DNA of 64,000 bases, taken from the NCBI GenBank assembly GCA_016779985.1, contig JADHMP010000010.1, positions 1-64,000 on the forward strand. Direction: 5' to 3'. Position numbers and translations under genes: made by a program. The notes beneath the pieces are model-generated. The model saw only the letters and a list, made by a program, of their open reading frames with translations, did no database searches and was not told the DNA's origin. Positions 32,118-42,357 of the stretch are shown here, piece by piece. Source of the stretch: JADHMP01 sp016779985 (GTDB taxonomy: Bacteria > Bacteroidota > Bacteroidia > Flavobacteriales > Flavobacteriaceae). How positions within the stretch are numbered: the first letter of the stretch is position 1; each line of letters opens with the position of its first letter.

Positions 32118-33193
32118 AGAGTGGGTTTTAGAAAGGGTGGATTAACAATTTTTGCAGAGACAAATTTAGTTCTAATCTTTATCAACACATTGTGGTCAAC
32201 TTTAGCATTTTCTTTTTCTATATAAGCCAAACCGATACCACATTGTAAACTTGGAGATTGTGTTCCTGAGGTAATCTTTCCAATTGGTTTTTCAGTTAAA
32301 TCAAAAACCTCATATTCACTGCGCGGAATTCCTCTTTCAAGCAATTGAAGTCCAACTAATTTTTGTGGTGTTCCATTTTCTTTTTGATTTTGTAAAATGC
32401 TTGCTCCTATACATTGCGTTTCTGGTTTTGTAACCCAACCCAATCCTGCTGCTATAGGAGAGCTATTGTCATTCAATTCATTTCCATAAAGACAATATCC
32501 CATTTCTAATCTCAACGTATCTCTCGCTGCTAGACCGATTGGTTTTGCCCCAATTGTCAATATTTCGTTCCAAATGGTTGAAGCATATTTTTTATCAAAA
32601 TAGAGTTCTACACCTCCTGAACCCGTATAACCAGTATTTGCAATTACTACAGACTCACAGTCTGCAAAAGTACCCTGCTGGTGTGAATAGTATGCAATCT
32701 CTTTTAGAGACACATCAGTCAGAGATTGGAGTGATTCAATTGCTTTTGGACCCTGAACCGCAAGAAGAATGGTCTTGTCAGAAAGATCTTCCAGCTGAAC
32801 GTCAAACCCTTTTTTTTGCTGTTCCAACCATTTCCAATCCTTTTCAATATTGGCTGCATTGACCACAAGCATATAGTCGTTTGGACTTAACTGATAGACG
32901 ATTAAATCGTCTATCACACCTCCAGTTTCATTAGGAAAGAAATTATATTGTGCCTTGCCTGGTTTTAATTTGGTAATGTCATTGCTGCAAACCCGTTGTA
33001 AAAATGCCAATGCATCAAGCCCACTAATTTTAAATTCGCCCATATGTGAGACATCAAAAACGCCGAACTCATTCCTAACAGATAGATGCTCCTTAGTGAC
33101 TCCTTCATACTGAACAGGCATTTCGAACCCAGCAAAAGGAACTATTTTTGCGCCTAACTTTAAATGCTCATTGTAAAGTGGTGTTTTTTTCAT
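32114..33193 (-). CDS. gcvT: Glycine cleavage system T protein (aminomethyltransferase)
   Basis: A 359-residue protein that transfers the methylene carbon of glycine to tetrahydrofolate. N-terminus TPLYNEHLKLGAKIVPFAGFEMPVQY is diagnostic; then VFDVSHMGEFKISG, QYNFFPNETGGVIDDLIVY, GYTGSGGVELYFD and GLAARDTLRLEMGYCLYGNEL, which are folate-binding and structural landmarks. The start at 33193 gives the standard MKKTPLY N-terminus; upstream codons in the frame are not used by the family. The partner genes gcvH and gcvP are not in the window; the E3 component lpdA is at 3.2 kb. Confidence 0.97.
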   Translation of the reverse strand: MKKTPLYNEHLKLGAKIVPFAGFEMPVQYEGVTKEHLSVRNEFGVFDVSHMGEFKISGLDALAFLQRVCSNDITKLKPGKAQYNFFPNETGGVIDDLIVYQLSPNDYMLVVNAANIEKDWKWLEQQKKGFDVQLEDLSDKTILLAVQGPKAIESLQSLTDVSLKEIAYYSHQQGTFADCESVVIANTGYTGSGGVELYFDKKYASTIWNEILTIGAKPIGLAARDTLRLEMGYCLYGNELNDNSSPIAAGLGWVTKPETQCIGASILQNQKENGTPQKLVGLQLLERGIPRSEYEVFDLTEKPIGKITSGTQSPSLQCGIGLAYIEKENAKVDHNVLIKIRTKFVSAKIVNPPFLKPTL

Positions 33194-33235
33194 ATGTTGC
33201 GTTAATCTTGACTTTAAAAACAAATAATCTTGCTC

Positions 33236-34849
33236 ATGGCTAAAAATTTATTATCTACAATTCTACTTTTATTAGTCTCATTTATTTCCTCGGCGGTATG
33301 GGGACAAAATTCGGGACTTTCCCCTGAATTTCATAAAATTAAACGAAAAGAATTGAGAGAAAAAATGCCTACTAATAGTGTTGCTGTTTTCTTTTCTTCC
33401 CCTGTGAGAAATAGAGCCAATGATGTTGATTATATCTATCATCCTGATCCTAATTTTTACTATTTGTCTGGATGGGAAGAACCTCATGCAGTTTTATTGA
33501 TTTATAAATCTCCTCAACAAGATGATGCCGGAATCTATTTAGATAAAATATATGTTCGAGAACGCAATGCATACAGAGAAATGTGGGACGGCAGAAGAAA
33601 AGGAATTGCTGGAGCCTCAACAATGGGCTATGACCGTGTTGCTGAAAGAAGCTTATTTAAGAATGATGCACATCATTTTGAGACTTTCGACAAGGTTCTC
33701 TTTTTTAATTTTGAGAATGACGTAAAAGATTTCAAAAATGATTCCAATGATCTTTTTGATTTGCAGCAAACTTTTAAAGACAAAATAAACTTTCCTCAAA
33801 ATTTTGACGGACAGCGTTATGAACTCTACTCACAAATTAGGGATGTTGCCCCAGAGGATGCAGATGAACTAAAAGATCAATTAGGGTATTATTTGAGACA
33901 AGACCAGAGTTTAAAAGAAGATCCAATCATAAAATCTTTTTTAGAGGAGAAAGAAAACCTTTCAGTTGAATTGCAAAAAAAGGCAGACTTAGAAGTAGCT
34001 CCTTTTAATTATGATTTGAAAGTACTAAAAAGATATATGGCTGAACTAAGAGAAATTAAAACCCAAATTGAGGTAAGCTTGATTAGAAAAGCGGTTAGAA
34101 TTTCTGCCCAGGGCCAAAGAGAAGTAATGAAAGCGTTGCATGCTGAGATGACAGAAAGAGAAGTGCAAGGAATTCATCAGTATGTTTTTAAAAAATATGG
34201 TGCTGCCCATGAAGGCTATCCTTCTATTGTTGGTGCTGGACACAACGGATGTGTTCTGCACTACATTACCAACGATAAAGAAAATATAAACAATCAGCTT
34301 ATTTTGATGGATTTAGGAGCAGAATATAAAGGATATACGGCAGATGTCACCCGGACAGTGCCCGTTACAGGAAAATTCACTCAACCCCAAAAGGAGTTAT
34401 ATAAGATTGTATATGCTTCACAACAAGCAGGTATCAAAGCAGCCCAAGTAGGAGCTGATTTTAAGGAGATTAGAGAGGCCTGCTATCAAGTTGTCAAAAA
34501 CGGTCTTTTGGAATTAGGATTGATTGACAAACCAGAAGATTTTAGACGGTATTTACCTCATGGTGTAGCGCATCATATTGGGCTAGATGTGCATGACCCT
34601 GGTTTGTATGAAAAATTAGCTGAAAATATGATTATCACTGTAGAGCCAGGAATTTATGTTCCCAAAGACAGCCCTTGTGATCCAAAATATTGGGATATTG
34701 GAATACGTATTGAAGATGATGTTTTAATTACCAAAGAAGGACCAATTACACTATCTGACGAGGCGCCAAGAAAGTGGGATGAGATTGAAGCATTGATGGC
34801 AGAATCAAGTCCTCTTGATAACTTTGTTTTGCCAGAAATTGAGGATTAG
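33236..34849 (+). CDS. Xaa-Pro aminopeptidase (M24B), secreted
   Basis: A 537-residue metallopeptidase with a signal peptide (MAKNLLSTILLLLVSFISSAVWG, start at 33236), an aminopeptidase P N-terminal domain (ELREKMPTNSVAVFFSSP) and the pita-bread catalytic domain. Metal ligands are visible in LILMDLGAEYKGYTADVTRT (two Asp), PHGVAHHIGLDVHD (His), ITVEPGIYVPKDS (Glu) and IGIRIEDDVLIT (Glu). It removes N-terminal residues before proline, probably in the periplasm. Its stop overlaps that of the convergent thrC by 4 bases. Divergent from gcvT with about 40 bases between the starts. Confidence 0.95.
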   Translation: MAKNLLSTILLLLVSFISSAVWGQNSGLSPEFHKIKRKELREKMPTNSVAVFFSSPVRNRANDVDYIYHPDPNFYYLSGWEEPHAVLLIYKSPQQDDAGIYLDKIYVRERNAYREMWDGRRKGIAGASTMGYDRVAERSLFKNDAHHFETFDKVLFFNFENDVKDFKNDSNDLFDLQQTFKDKINFPQNFDGQRYELYSQIRDVAPEDADELKDQLGYYLRQDQSLKEDPIIKSFLEEKENLSVELQKKADLEVAPFNYDLKVLKRYMAELREIKTQIEVSLIRKAVRISAQGQREVMKALHAEMTEREVQGIHQYVFKKYGAAHEGYPSIVGAGHNGCVLHYITNDKENINNQLILMDLGAEYKGYTADVTRTVPVTGKFTQPQKELYKIVYASQQAGIKAAQVGADFKEIREACYQVVKNGLLELGLIDKPEDFRRYLPHGVAHHIGLDVHDPGLYEKLAENMIITVEPGIYVPKDSPCDPKYWDIGIRIEDDVLITKEGPITLSDEAPRKWDEIEALMAESSPLDNFVLPEIED

Positions 34850-36150
34850 CGTGACAGCAAGAAATCTTTTACTTCTTTATAGTCTGCAACAGGATAACTT
34901 TCTTTTTCTCGATTTATAATATTCTTGATCTGATCTGGTAGTTCTATTTTGGTTTTCAGAGTGGATTCAACCGTGTCTAGAAATTTGATGGGGTGGGCAG
35001 TTTCCATAAAAACACCATAAAAATGTTCATTTTCAAAATCATTCAAGAATTTTTTTAAGCCCAAATAACCAACAGCCCCATGAGGATCTGCAACATAATT
35101 TGCGGTGTCATAGATTTCCTTAATTGCCTTTCTGGTAGAAGTGTCAGTAAAACGGTAGGCTTTGAATTCTTTTTTCATTTTGTGAAAATCATTATTAAAT
35201 AATTTTTCAATCCTTATGAAATTGCTTGGATCACCTACGTCCATGGCATTTGAAATAGTCTGCTTAGACGTTTTGGGTGTATAAATACCTTCTTCTAAAA
35301 ATACCGGAACGGTGTCATTTATGTTTGTACATGCAACAAATTGATCTATAGGCAGGCCCATTTTTTGTGCCAAAAGACCAGCACAAATATTTCCAAAGTT
35401 TCCACTGGGTACGGCAACTGCAATTTTTTGTTGTCTGGCTTTTAATTCCTTATAAACAAAGAAATAATAAAACATTTGTGGAAGCCACCTAGCCACATTG
35501 ATTGAGTTGGCTGAAGTCAATTGAATCTCATCTTTTATTTGAGGATCAATAAATGCACTTTTCACCATGTCTTGACAATCATCAAATGTTCCGTCTACTT
35601 CTAAAGCAGAAATATTTTTACCTAAGGTGGTTAACTGCTTTTCTTGAATTTCACTTACTTTTCCTTTGGGGTAAAGAATGACAACATCTATCCCTGGGAC
35701 ATTATAAAAACCATCAGCTACTGCACCCCCCGTATCACCAGAAGTAGCTACTAAAACAGTTATTTTTCTTTTTGAAGAAGTAATATTGAAACTTGACAAA
35801 CAGCGCGCCATAAATCGAGCCCCTACGTCTTTAAAAGCAAGAGTGGGCCCCTGAAATAATTCCAAAGTAGCAATTTGGTCTGTAATTGGAACAACAGGAA
35901 AGGGAAACTGAAGGGTGTCTTCTACAATAGTTCTCAGTTTTTGTTTACCGATAGCCTTACCTACAAAAGGTTGAATAGCTCGATAGGCAATCTCATAGTT
36001 TGAAAGGGTATTTATTTCTTCAAAAAATGATTGAGGTAATGAAGGAATATCTTCTGGAAAATAGAGTCCTCTATCAGGAGCTAAACCTTGAATAACAGCT
36101 TTATCAAATGAAACACTCTGAGAATTATAATTTAGACTGTAGAACTTCAT
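34846..36150 (-). CDS. thrC: Threonine synthase
   Basis: A 434-residue PLP enzyme that converts O-phosphohomoserine to threonine, last step of the pathway. N-terminus MKFYSLNYNSQSVSFDKAVIQG and GLAPDRGLYFPEDIP; PLP-Lys region LFQGPTLAFKDVGARFMAR; the phosphate-binding glycines in VATSGDTGGAVADGF; and SANSINVARWLPQMFYYF, VPSGNFGNICAGLLA further on, all typical of this class. The start overlaps the thrB stop by 4 bases (third gene of thrABC). Its end overlaps the M24 peptidase gene converging from the left. Confidence 0.97.
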   Translation of the reverse strand: MKFYSLNYNSQSVSFDKAVIQGLAPDRGLYFPEDIPSLPQSFFEEINTLSNYEIAYRAIQPFVGKAIGKQKLRTIVEDTLQFPFPVVPITDQIATLELFQGPTLAFKDVGARFMARCLSSFNITSSKRKITVLVATSGDTGGAVADGFYNVPGIDVVILYPKGKVSEIQEKQLTTLGKNISALEVDGTFDDCQDMVKSAFIDPQIKDEIQLTSANSINVARWLPQMFYYFFVYKELKARQQKIAVAVPSGNFGNICAGLLAQKMGLPIDQFVACTNINDTVPVFLEEGIYTPKTSKQTISNAMDVGDPSNFIRIEKLFNNDFHKMKKEFKAYRFTDTSTRKAIKEIYDTANYVADPHGAVGYLGLKKFLNDFENEHFYGVFMETAHPIKFLDTVESTLKTKIELPDQIKNIINREKESYPVADYKEVKDFLLSR

Positions 36151-37076
36151 CTTGATTCGAGAATTGTTATTCCAGAAGGATTTATAGGTGAAATGTGGAG
36201 ATCTATCTCAATATCAATGTGTTTAGTGGCTTCAAGCATAGCTGCGCCAACTTTTTTGGCTTGTTCTTCTCCTTTAGATAAGGCGTAAATGGAGGGGCCT
36301 GACCCAGATATACCGCTTCCTAGAGCGCCGGCATGAAGTGCACTACTTCGAATTGTTTCAAATTCAGGAATAAGCATGGCACGAACAGGTTCGATGACTT
36401 TATCAATCATAGCTCTAGAGAGCAGCTGATAGTCGTCTGTATATAAGGCGCTTATAAAGGCACCCAAATTGCCCCATTGTTGAATGGCTTGTTTGAGTCT
36501 AATATTTTTTTTCAGAATGGCTCTCGCATGTGCTGTTTTTAATTCAACCTTTGGGTGAAGAAGGGTAGCAAAAAGTTCTTTTGGGTATGGGAGTTTGATG
36601 ATGTCTAAACTATCATTGCATCGAACTAATGTAAACCCGCCTAACAACACTGGTGCTAAATTGTCTGCATGCGCAGATCCACTGGCTAGTTTTTCTCCCT
36701 CCATAGCAAATTTGACCAATTCATTTCTATTGTAGGGTTTTCCCATAAGCTCGTTGATAGCAAAAACAGCGCCTGCTGCACTGGCAGCACTGCTACCAAT
36801 GCCGCTTCCAGGTTTAATTTTTTTATAAATATCAATGTCAAAACCAAATGGTACTGGATGGGCTTTAATGAGCGCGTTGGCTGCAACTCCTGCTACATTT
36901 TTGGTGGGGTCAAGGGGAAGGTCTTGTCCTTCAATTTTAGTGATTCGAACTCCTTTATGGTTAGATTTACGGACAACCATTTCATCTCCAATAGGCCCTA
37001 AACAAAATCCGAGTACGTCAAATCCGCAAGAAACATTAGCAACACTAGCTGGCGAAAATATCCGAATACTCTCCAT
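36147..37076 (-). CDS. thrB: Homoserine kinase
   Basis: A 309-residue GHMP kinase that phosphorylates homoserine. The family's N-terminus SIRIFSPASVANVSCGFDVLG, the ATP-binding motif IKPGSGIGSSAASAAGAV (P-loop of GHMP kinases) and GALGSGISGSGPSIYAL near the end are all present. Length matches. It starts 2 bases before the end of thrA's stop region with a gap of only 2 bases, and overlaps thrC by 4, so the three genes are translationally coupled. Confidence 0.97.
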   Translation of the reverse strand: MESIRIFSPASVANVSCGFDVLGFCLGPIGDEMVVRKSNHKGVRITKIEGQDLPLDPTKNVAGVAANALIKAHPVPFGFDIDIYKKIKPGSGIGSSAASAAGAVFAINELMGKPYNRNELVKFAMEGEKLASGSAHADNLAPVLLGGFTLVRCNDSLDIIKLPYPKELFATLLHPKVELKTAHARAILKKNIRLKQAIQQWGNLGAFISALYTDDYQLLSRAMIDKVIEPVRAMLIPEFETIRSSALHAGALGSGISGSGPSIYALSKGEEQAKKVGAAMLEATKHIDIEIDLHISPINPSGITILESR

Positions 37077-37078
37077 AT

Positions 37079-39529
37079 TTATCGTTTACCTATTCGAATA
37101 ATATCTCCAAATATTCCCGCTGCTGTCACTTCTGCACCTGCTCCAGCACCTTTAACAATTAAAGGCTGTTCATTATAGCGGTTGCTGTAGAAAAGGATGA
37201 TGTTGTCACTCCCCTCAAGATTATAAAAATCATGATCAGGAAAGATATGTTGAAGCCCAACAGAGGCTTTATTGCCGTCTAGTTGTGCAATATACTTCAA
37301 TCTTGCTCCTTTTGCATTGGCTTCCTCAAGGAGTTTATCAAAATGAGTTGCGTTCGCTTTCAGCGATTCAAAAAAAGCATTATTTGAATTAGTTTGTAAG
37401 GTTTCTAGAGGTAAAAAACTTTGATTGTCAATATCGTTCAATTCAATTTGCAAACCACTTTCTCTAGCAAGAATAAGAATTTTTCTTGCCACATCAACAC
37501 CACTTAAATCAATTTTAGGGTCGGGTTCTGTAAACCCTTTTTCTTGGGCTTCTAAGACAACGTCGTGAAAAGCAACTCCGGTGGTAAAGGCATTAAAAAT
37601 AAAATTTAAACTACCCGATAAAATCGCTTGTATCTTGTGAATTTTATCACCAGATGCAATTAGGTTGTTGAGGGTGTCGATAACAGGTAAACCTGCTCCT
37701 ACATTGGTTTCAAACAAAAATGGCGCTCCATATTTACGTGCAATTTTTTTGAGATTTACATAATTGCTTAATGAATCTGCACAAGCAATTTTGTTGCACG
37801 TTACAACCCCAACGTTATGTTCTAAATAGCGAGCATATTCGTTGGCAATAACCTCACTGGCAGTGTTGTCAACGAAAATACTATTTCTAAGATTAAGTTT
37901 TTTCACATGTTTAAAAAACAGGTCTCTGTCTGCTTTGGTAGCGCTACTAGCTAATTGATTTTTCCATTCAAACAGATCTAAAGGCTGTTCTCCCAACACC
38001 ATTTTCTTAGAATTTGACAGTGCTACTACTCTCACCTTTAAGAGCAGGTGTTCAAGCAAATAAGAACTTTGTTGCTCAATTTGTTCGATAAGTTTGGTTC
38101 CTACATTTCCTACTCCTGTAATGAAAAGATTTAATTCTTTGGTTTGAGTCTCAAAAAAGGTTTCGTGAATGGTATTTAGTGCCTTTTGAATATTTTTTTG
38201 ATCTATTATTAAAGAAATATTACGTTCTGAAGCGCCCTGAGCAATCGCACGGATGTTTATGTTATTAGTACCAAGACTACTAAATAGTTTTCCACTAATT
38301 CCTTGATGGTCTTTCATTTTATTCCCAACTACAGCAATATTAGCCATGTTGACTTCAGCTCGGGTTGGAGACACTTTCTGTTGGGCAATTTCAAAGGTAA
38401 ATGCGTCATCAATCACTTTTTGTGCTTTTATCGCTTCGGTGCCCTTAACTCCAATACAAATAGAATGTTCTGAAGAGGCCTGTGTGATCATAATGATATT
38501 TATACTATGCGACGAAAGGGCTTCAAAAAGACGTTTGGAGATACCAGGTATACCAATCATACCACTTCCCTCAAGGGTAATTAGAGCCACATTATCAATA
38601 TGACTAATTCCTTTGACAATTTCTCCATTTATTTGGTCGCCATGAGAATCGATTTGAGTCCCTGGTGCTACAGCGTCAAAGGTATTTTTAATATAAGTTG
38701 GAATTTGTTTTTTGACAATAGGTTGCAATGTTGGAGGATAAATGACCGTTGCCCCAAAGTGAGACAATTCCATAGCTTCTTGATAGGAAAGTTTAGGAAT
38801 TGGCTTTGCTTGAGAAACTTTCTTGGGATTTGCAGTAAACATACCGCTAACATCCGTCCAAATTTCTAATGACTTTGCCTCTAGAAAGTTTGCTAAAAGA
38901 GCTGCTGTATAGTCAGATCCTCCACGGCCTAAGGTTGTTGTTTCTCCCGCTACATTTGAGGCGATAAAACCAGGGACTATAACAACATTCTCTTTTATAT
39001 TTTGGAAAGTAGATTTGGTTTTTTCTGTACTAATTTCAAAGTTTACAACCGGGTAAGCTACACTTGGTTCAGTTTGAATCAAATTTCGTGCGTCCAAGAA
39101 TAAAGCTGGAACATGCTGTTCTCTCAAAAGAACTTGAATAAGCTGACTTGAAAGAAGTTCTCCAAATGATGTCACTTTTGAATAAATGCGCTCTGTTTCT
39201 TCTTGAAGCTGCGCAACAGATTCAAGCAATGATTCTAACTTGTTTAACTCACTTCTCACAAAGCTTATGCTTTCACTTTGTTTGGCTACTGGAACAAAAT
39301 ATTTTATTGGCTCTAAGTGCCTATTTTGTAAAACTTCTATTTGATCTTTAAAATCATTTTCCCCATTGACAGCTTGTTTGAGCATATCAACCAAAATATC
39401 AGTAACACCTCCTAATGCAGAAACCACTACAACAATTGGTTCTGTGGAGTTATTTCGAATTATTTCAAAAACTTTTTCTAAACTTGCAGCATTGGCCACA
39501 GAAGTTCCACCAAATTTTAAAACTTTCAT
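37079..39529 (-). CDS. thrA: Bifunctional aspartate kinase / homoserine dehydrogenase
   Basis: An 816-residue fusion enzyme that performs the first and third steps from aspartate to threonine. Residues 1 to about 450 are the aspartokinase with KFGGTSVANAASLEKV, the catalytic GRGGSDYTAALLA region and ELSHFGATVIYPPTL, then two ACT-type regulatory segments (LEGSGMIGIPGISKRLF, VNMANIAVVGNKMKDHQGI) that normally bind threonine; the remainder is homoserine dehydrogenase with LFITGVGNVGTKLIEQI and the DLSGVDVARKILILARE region. The start at 39529 (MKVLKFGGTSV) is the family's; the frame is open 19 codons higher. First gene of thrABC. A consensus -7 element lies 55 bases upstream; no Thr-rich leader peptide is seen. 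Confidence 0.97.
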   Translation of the reverse strand: MKVLKFGGTSVANAASLEKVFEIIRNNSTEPIVVVVSALGGVTDILVDMLKQAVNGENDFKDQIEVLQNRHLEPIKYFVPVAKQSESISFVRSELNKLESLLESVAQLQEETERIYSKVTSFGELLSSQLIQVLLREQHVPALFLDARNLIQTEPSVAYPVVNFEISTEKTKSTFQNIKENVVIVPGFIASNVAGETTTLGRGGSDYTAALLANFLEAKSLEIWTDVSGMFTANPKKVSQAKPIPKLSYQEAMELSHFGATVIYPPTLQPIVKKQIPTYIKNTFDAVAPGTQIDSHGDQINGEIVKGISHIDNVALITLEGSGMIGIPGISKRLFEALSSHSINIIMITQASSEHSICIGVKGTEAIKAQKVIDDAFTFEIAQQKVSPTRAEVNMANIAVVGNKMKDHQGISGKLFSSLGTNNINIRAIAQGASERNISLIIDQKNIQKALNTIHETFFETQTKELNLFITGVGNVGTKLIEQIEQQSSYLLEHLLLKVRVVALSNSKKMVLGEQPLDLFEWKNQLASSATKADRDLFFKHVKKLNLRNSIFVDNTASEVIANEYARYLEHNVGVVTCNKIACADSLSNYVNLKKIARKYGAPFLFETNVGAGLPVIDTLNNLIASGDKIHKIQAILSGSLNFIFNAFTTGVAFHDVVLEAQEKGFTEPDPKIDLSGVDVARKILILARESGLQIELNDIDNQSFLPLETLQTNSNNAFFESLKANATHFDKLLEEANAKGARLKYIAQLDGNKASVGLQHIFPDHDFYNLEGSDNIILFYSNRYNEQPLIVKGAGAGAEVTAAGIFGDIIRIGKR

Positions 39530-39583
39530 AGTCTTTAGCCTTTCATGGGGTGAATAAAAATATTCTACCACCGTTGACGAGCG

Positions 39584-39611
39584 CAAAAATAGAACTAAAA
39601 GCTAAGGCAAA
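39584..39611 (-). promoter_or_regulatory. Putative promoter of thrABC
   Basis: On the reverse strand TTTG (39611-39608), a 16-base spacer and TATTTTTG (39591-39584). Both elements match the phylum consensus although the spacer is one base short. It leaves a leader of about 45-50 bases, too short for a classical attenuator. Confidence 0.45.
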
Positions 39612-39705
39612 AATGTTTTTGGGCTAAAAATTACAAGTCCTTGAAATTAAGGCTAACCGATTATAAAATAGTAGCCTCCTAAATCTAATGTCAGGTTTAC
39701 AATAT

Positions 39706-42258
39706 CTACTTAGCTGCAGGTTGCTTTTGATCAACAGAAAGTGATAGTTTAGAATCATCATCTGATTTATCAATCAACAGCGAATCTCCTTCTTTTAATG
39801 TATTATCAACAACATTTTCTGCTACTAAATCTTCTATGTATTTCTGAATGGCTCGGTTTAGTGGACGCGCTCCATATTTATTATCAAACCCTTTTTCGGC
39901 AAGAAAGTCTTTTGCGGCGTCAGTTATTGTAACGTCATAACTTAATTTTTGAATACGAATGATAACCTTGTCGAGTTCAATATCTACAATTTTTCGGATG
40001 TCTTTTTTATCAAGTGCATTAAATATAACGATGTCATCCACACGATTTAAGAATTCAGGAGTAAACGTTTTCTTTAATTCCTTATTAATAATACCCTTTT
40101 CTATATCAGTAGATTGCGCTTTTTGAGAGGCAGTTTCAAAACCCACGCCAGTTCCAAAATCTTTGAGTTGACGAGCACCAATGTTAGACGTCATGATAAC
40201 AATAGTATTTTGGAAATTTACTTTCCTACCTGAGCTATCGGTCAGAAACCCGTCGTCTAAAACCTGTAGAAGCATATTAAAAATGTCAGGATGAGCTTTT
40301 TCTACTTCATCTAGAAGAATTACTGAATAAGGTCTTCTTCTTACCTTTTCGCTCAGCTGACCTCCTTCTTCATAACCTACATAGCCAGGAGGTGCGCCAA
40401 TGAGTCTAGAAATTGCAAATTTTTCCATATACTCACTCATGTCGATACGGATCAAATTTTCTTCAGAATCAAAAATTTCAGAGGCAAGGATCTTCGCAAG
40501 TTGTGTTTTACCAACTCCCGTCTGTCCCAAGAAAATAAATGAGCCAATGGGTTTATCAGGATCTTTTAAACCAGCACGATTTCTTTGTATGGCTTTCACT
40601 ACTTTTTCTATGGCCTCTTTCTGACCGATCAATTTCTGACCAATAATAGCTGCTAGTTGAGCTAATTTATTCTTTTCAGACTTTACTACTTTATTGACAG
40701 GAATGTTTGTCATCATGGACACCACATCTGCAATATGAGTGTCATTGACGGTCACTCGATTTTGTTTAGACTCTTCTTGCCACCGTTCTTGGGCGTCAAT
40801 TAGATTTCTCTCTACTCTTTTTTCATCATCTCTGAGCTTGGCCGCTTCTTCATATTTCTGCTTTTTAACTACAGAATTTTTATTTTCACGAACATCCTCA
40901 AGTTGTTGTTCTAATTCTATGATTTCTTTAGGAACACTCATGTTGTTTATATGAACTCTAGATCCTGCTTCATCAAGGGCATCTATGGCTTTATCAGGCA
41001 AAAATCGATCAGATATATACCGGTTAGTGAGTTCAACACATGCTTTTAATGCCTCATGAGTATAATTTACATTGTGATGGTTTTCATACCGGTCTTTGAT
41101 GTTTTCAAGAATTTCAAGAGTTTCTTCTTCTGTAGTTTCTTCCACTAAGACCTTTTGAAAACGTCGCTCTAGAGCTCCATCTTTTTCAATATGTTGTCTA
41201 TATTCGTCAAGGGTAGTAGCACCAATACATTGAATTTCACCTCTTGCTAGGGCAGGCTTAAACATATTTGAGGCATCTAAACTGCCTGTGGCACCTCCAG
41301 CACCAACAATTGTGTGGATTTCATCTATGAACAAAATAATATTATCGTTTTTTTCCAGTTCGTTCATCACTGCTTTCATGCGTTCTTCAAACTGACCACG
41401 GTATTTAGTGCCTGCCACTAAGCTAGCTAGATCTAAAGTTACTACTCGTTTGTTGTATAATACTCTAGAAACTTTTTTCTGAATTATCCGCAAAGCAAGT
41501 CCTTCTGCTATGGCAGATTTACCAACACCGGGTTCTCCAATAAGTAAAGGATTGTTTTTTTTGCGTCGGCTCAAAACTTGAGACACTCTTTCAATTTCTT
41601 TTTGACGACCAACAACGGGATCAAGTTTATCTTGTTCTGCTAACAATGTTACATCACGACCAAAATTGTCTAAAACAGGTGTTTTGGTTTTTTTGATTCC
41701 TTTTGATTCTGTTGTAGGAACAAATGGATTTTCTTTATTTCCCTCACCCTCATTTTCTTTTTCATCTGGAAATGATGACGCTGATGGAAGGTCAGAATAA
41801 TGGTCTTGATCACTTGCTAGCATGACTTTGAATTGTTCCTTAACGATATCATAATCAACGTTTAATTTTGATAATAATTGCGTTGTAGGATCATTTTCAT
41901 TTCTTAAAATACAAAGTAAGAGATGAACAGTATTTATAAATTCACTTTGAAAAAGTTTAGCTTCTAAAAATGTTGTTTTAAGTGCTCTTTCGGCTTGCCG
42001 AGTAAGATGCAAGTTTTTTTTCTCGTGCATCCCTTGCTCATTTTCAAGAGCAGCTGGGTTTAAAATTTCAACCTTGCGTCTTAATTCTTCGAGATTTACT
42101 TCTATCGAATTTAAAATTGCAATCGCTTTTCCATCTCCATCCCTCAAAATTCCCAGCATGAGATGTTCTGTACCAATAAAATTGTGCCCAAGGCGTAAGG
42201 CTTCTTCTTTACTGTAAGCAATCACATCTTTAACGCGAGGAGAAAAATTATCATCCAT
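39706..42258 (-). CDS. clpC: ATP-dependent Clp protease ATP-binding subunit ClpC
   Basis: An 850-residue Hsp100 unfoldase that feeds ClpP. Order: ClpN double repeat (DDNFSPRVKDVIAYSKEEALRL and HLTRQAERALKTTFLEAKLF), D1 with Walker A LIGEPGVGKSAIAEGLA and VVTLDLASLVAGTKYRGQFE, a ClpC middle domain with the UVR-type coiled coil (KKQKYEEAAKLRDDEKRVER), and D2 with FLGQTGVGKTQLAKILA, LIRIDMSEYMEKF and VILLDEVEKAHPDIFN. The UVR motif distinguishes it from ClpB. The start MDDNFSPR at 42258 is the conserved one. It is divergent from gyrA; the 220-base interval carries a direct repeat that may be regulatory. Confidence 0.97.
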   Translation of the reverse strand: MDDNFSPRVKDVIAYSKEEALRLGHNFIGTEHLMLGILRDGDGKAIAILNSIEVNLEELRRKVEILNPAALENEQGMHEKKNLHLTRQAERALKTTFLEAKLFQSEFINTVHLLLCILRNENDPTTQLLSKLNVDYDIVKEQFKVMLASDQDHYSDLPSASSFPDEKENEGEGNKENPFVPTTESKGIKKTKTPVLDNFGRDVTLLAEQDKLDPVVGRQKEIERVSQVLSRRKKNNPLLIGEPGVGKSAIAEGLALRIIQKKVSRVLYNKRVVTLDLASLVAGTKYRGQFEERMKAVMNELEKNDNIILFIDEIHTIVGAGGATGSLDASNMFKPALARGEIQCIGATTLDEYRQHIEKDGALERRFQKVLVEETTEEETLEILENIKDRYENHHNVNYTHEALKACVELTNRYISDRFLPDKAIDALDEAGSRVHINNMSVPKEIIELEQQLEDVRENKNSVVKKQKYEEAAKLRDDEKRVERNLIDAQERWQEESKQNRVTVNDTHIADVVSMMTNIPVNKVVKSEKNKLAQLAAIIGQKLIGQKEAIEKVVKAIQRNRAGLKDPDKPIGSFIFLGQTGVGKTQLAKILASEIFDSEENLIRIDMSEYMEKFAISRLIGAPPGYVGYEEGGQLSEKVRRRPYSVILLDEVEKAHPDIFNMLLQVLDDGFLTDSSGRKVNFQNTIVIMTSNIGARQLKDFGTGVGFETASQKAQSTDIEKGIINKELKKTFTPEFLNRVDDIVIFNALDKKDIRKIVDIELDKVIIRIQKLSYDVTITDAAKDFLAEKGFDNKYGARPLNRAIQKYIEDLVAENVVDNTLKEGDSLLIDKSDDDSKLSLSVDQKQPAAK

Positions 42259-42357
42259 ATTCAATCGTTATTTTTATCCTTTAGTTTTCAAAAATTAGAC
42301 CAAAGAATTACCCTATAGCTAATAGACAAAAAAAAAATTATATTTCAAAAGTTAGAC

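Noticed and set aside
39530..39705. Threonine attenuator or leader peptide before thrA
   Set aside because: No short frame with Thr/Ile codons and no hairpin followed by a T-run on the reverse strand; only a putative promoter is seen.
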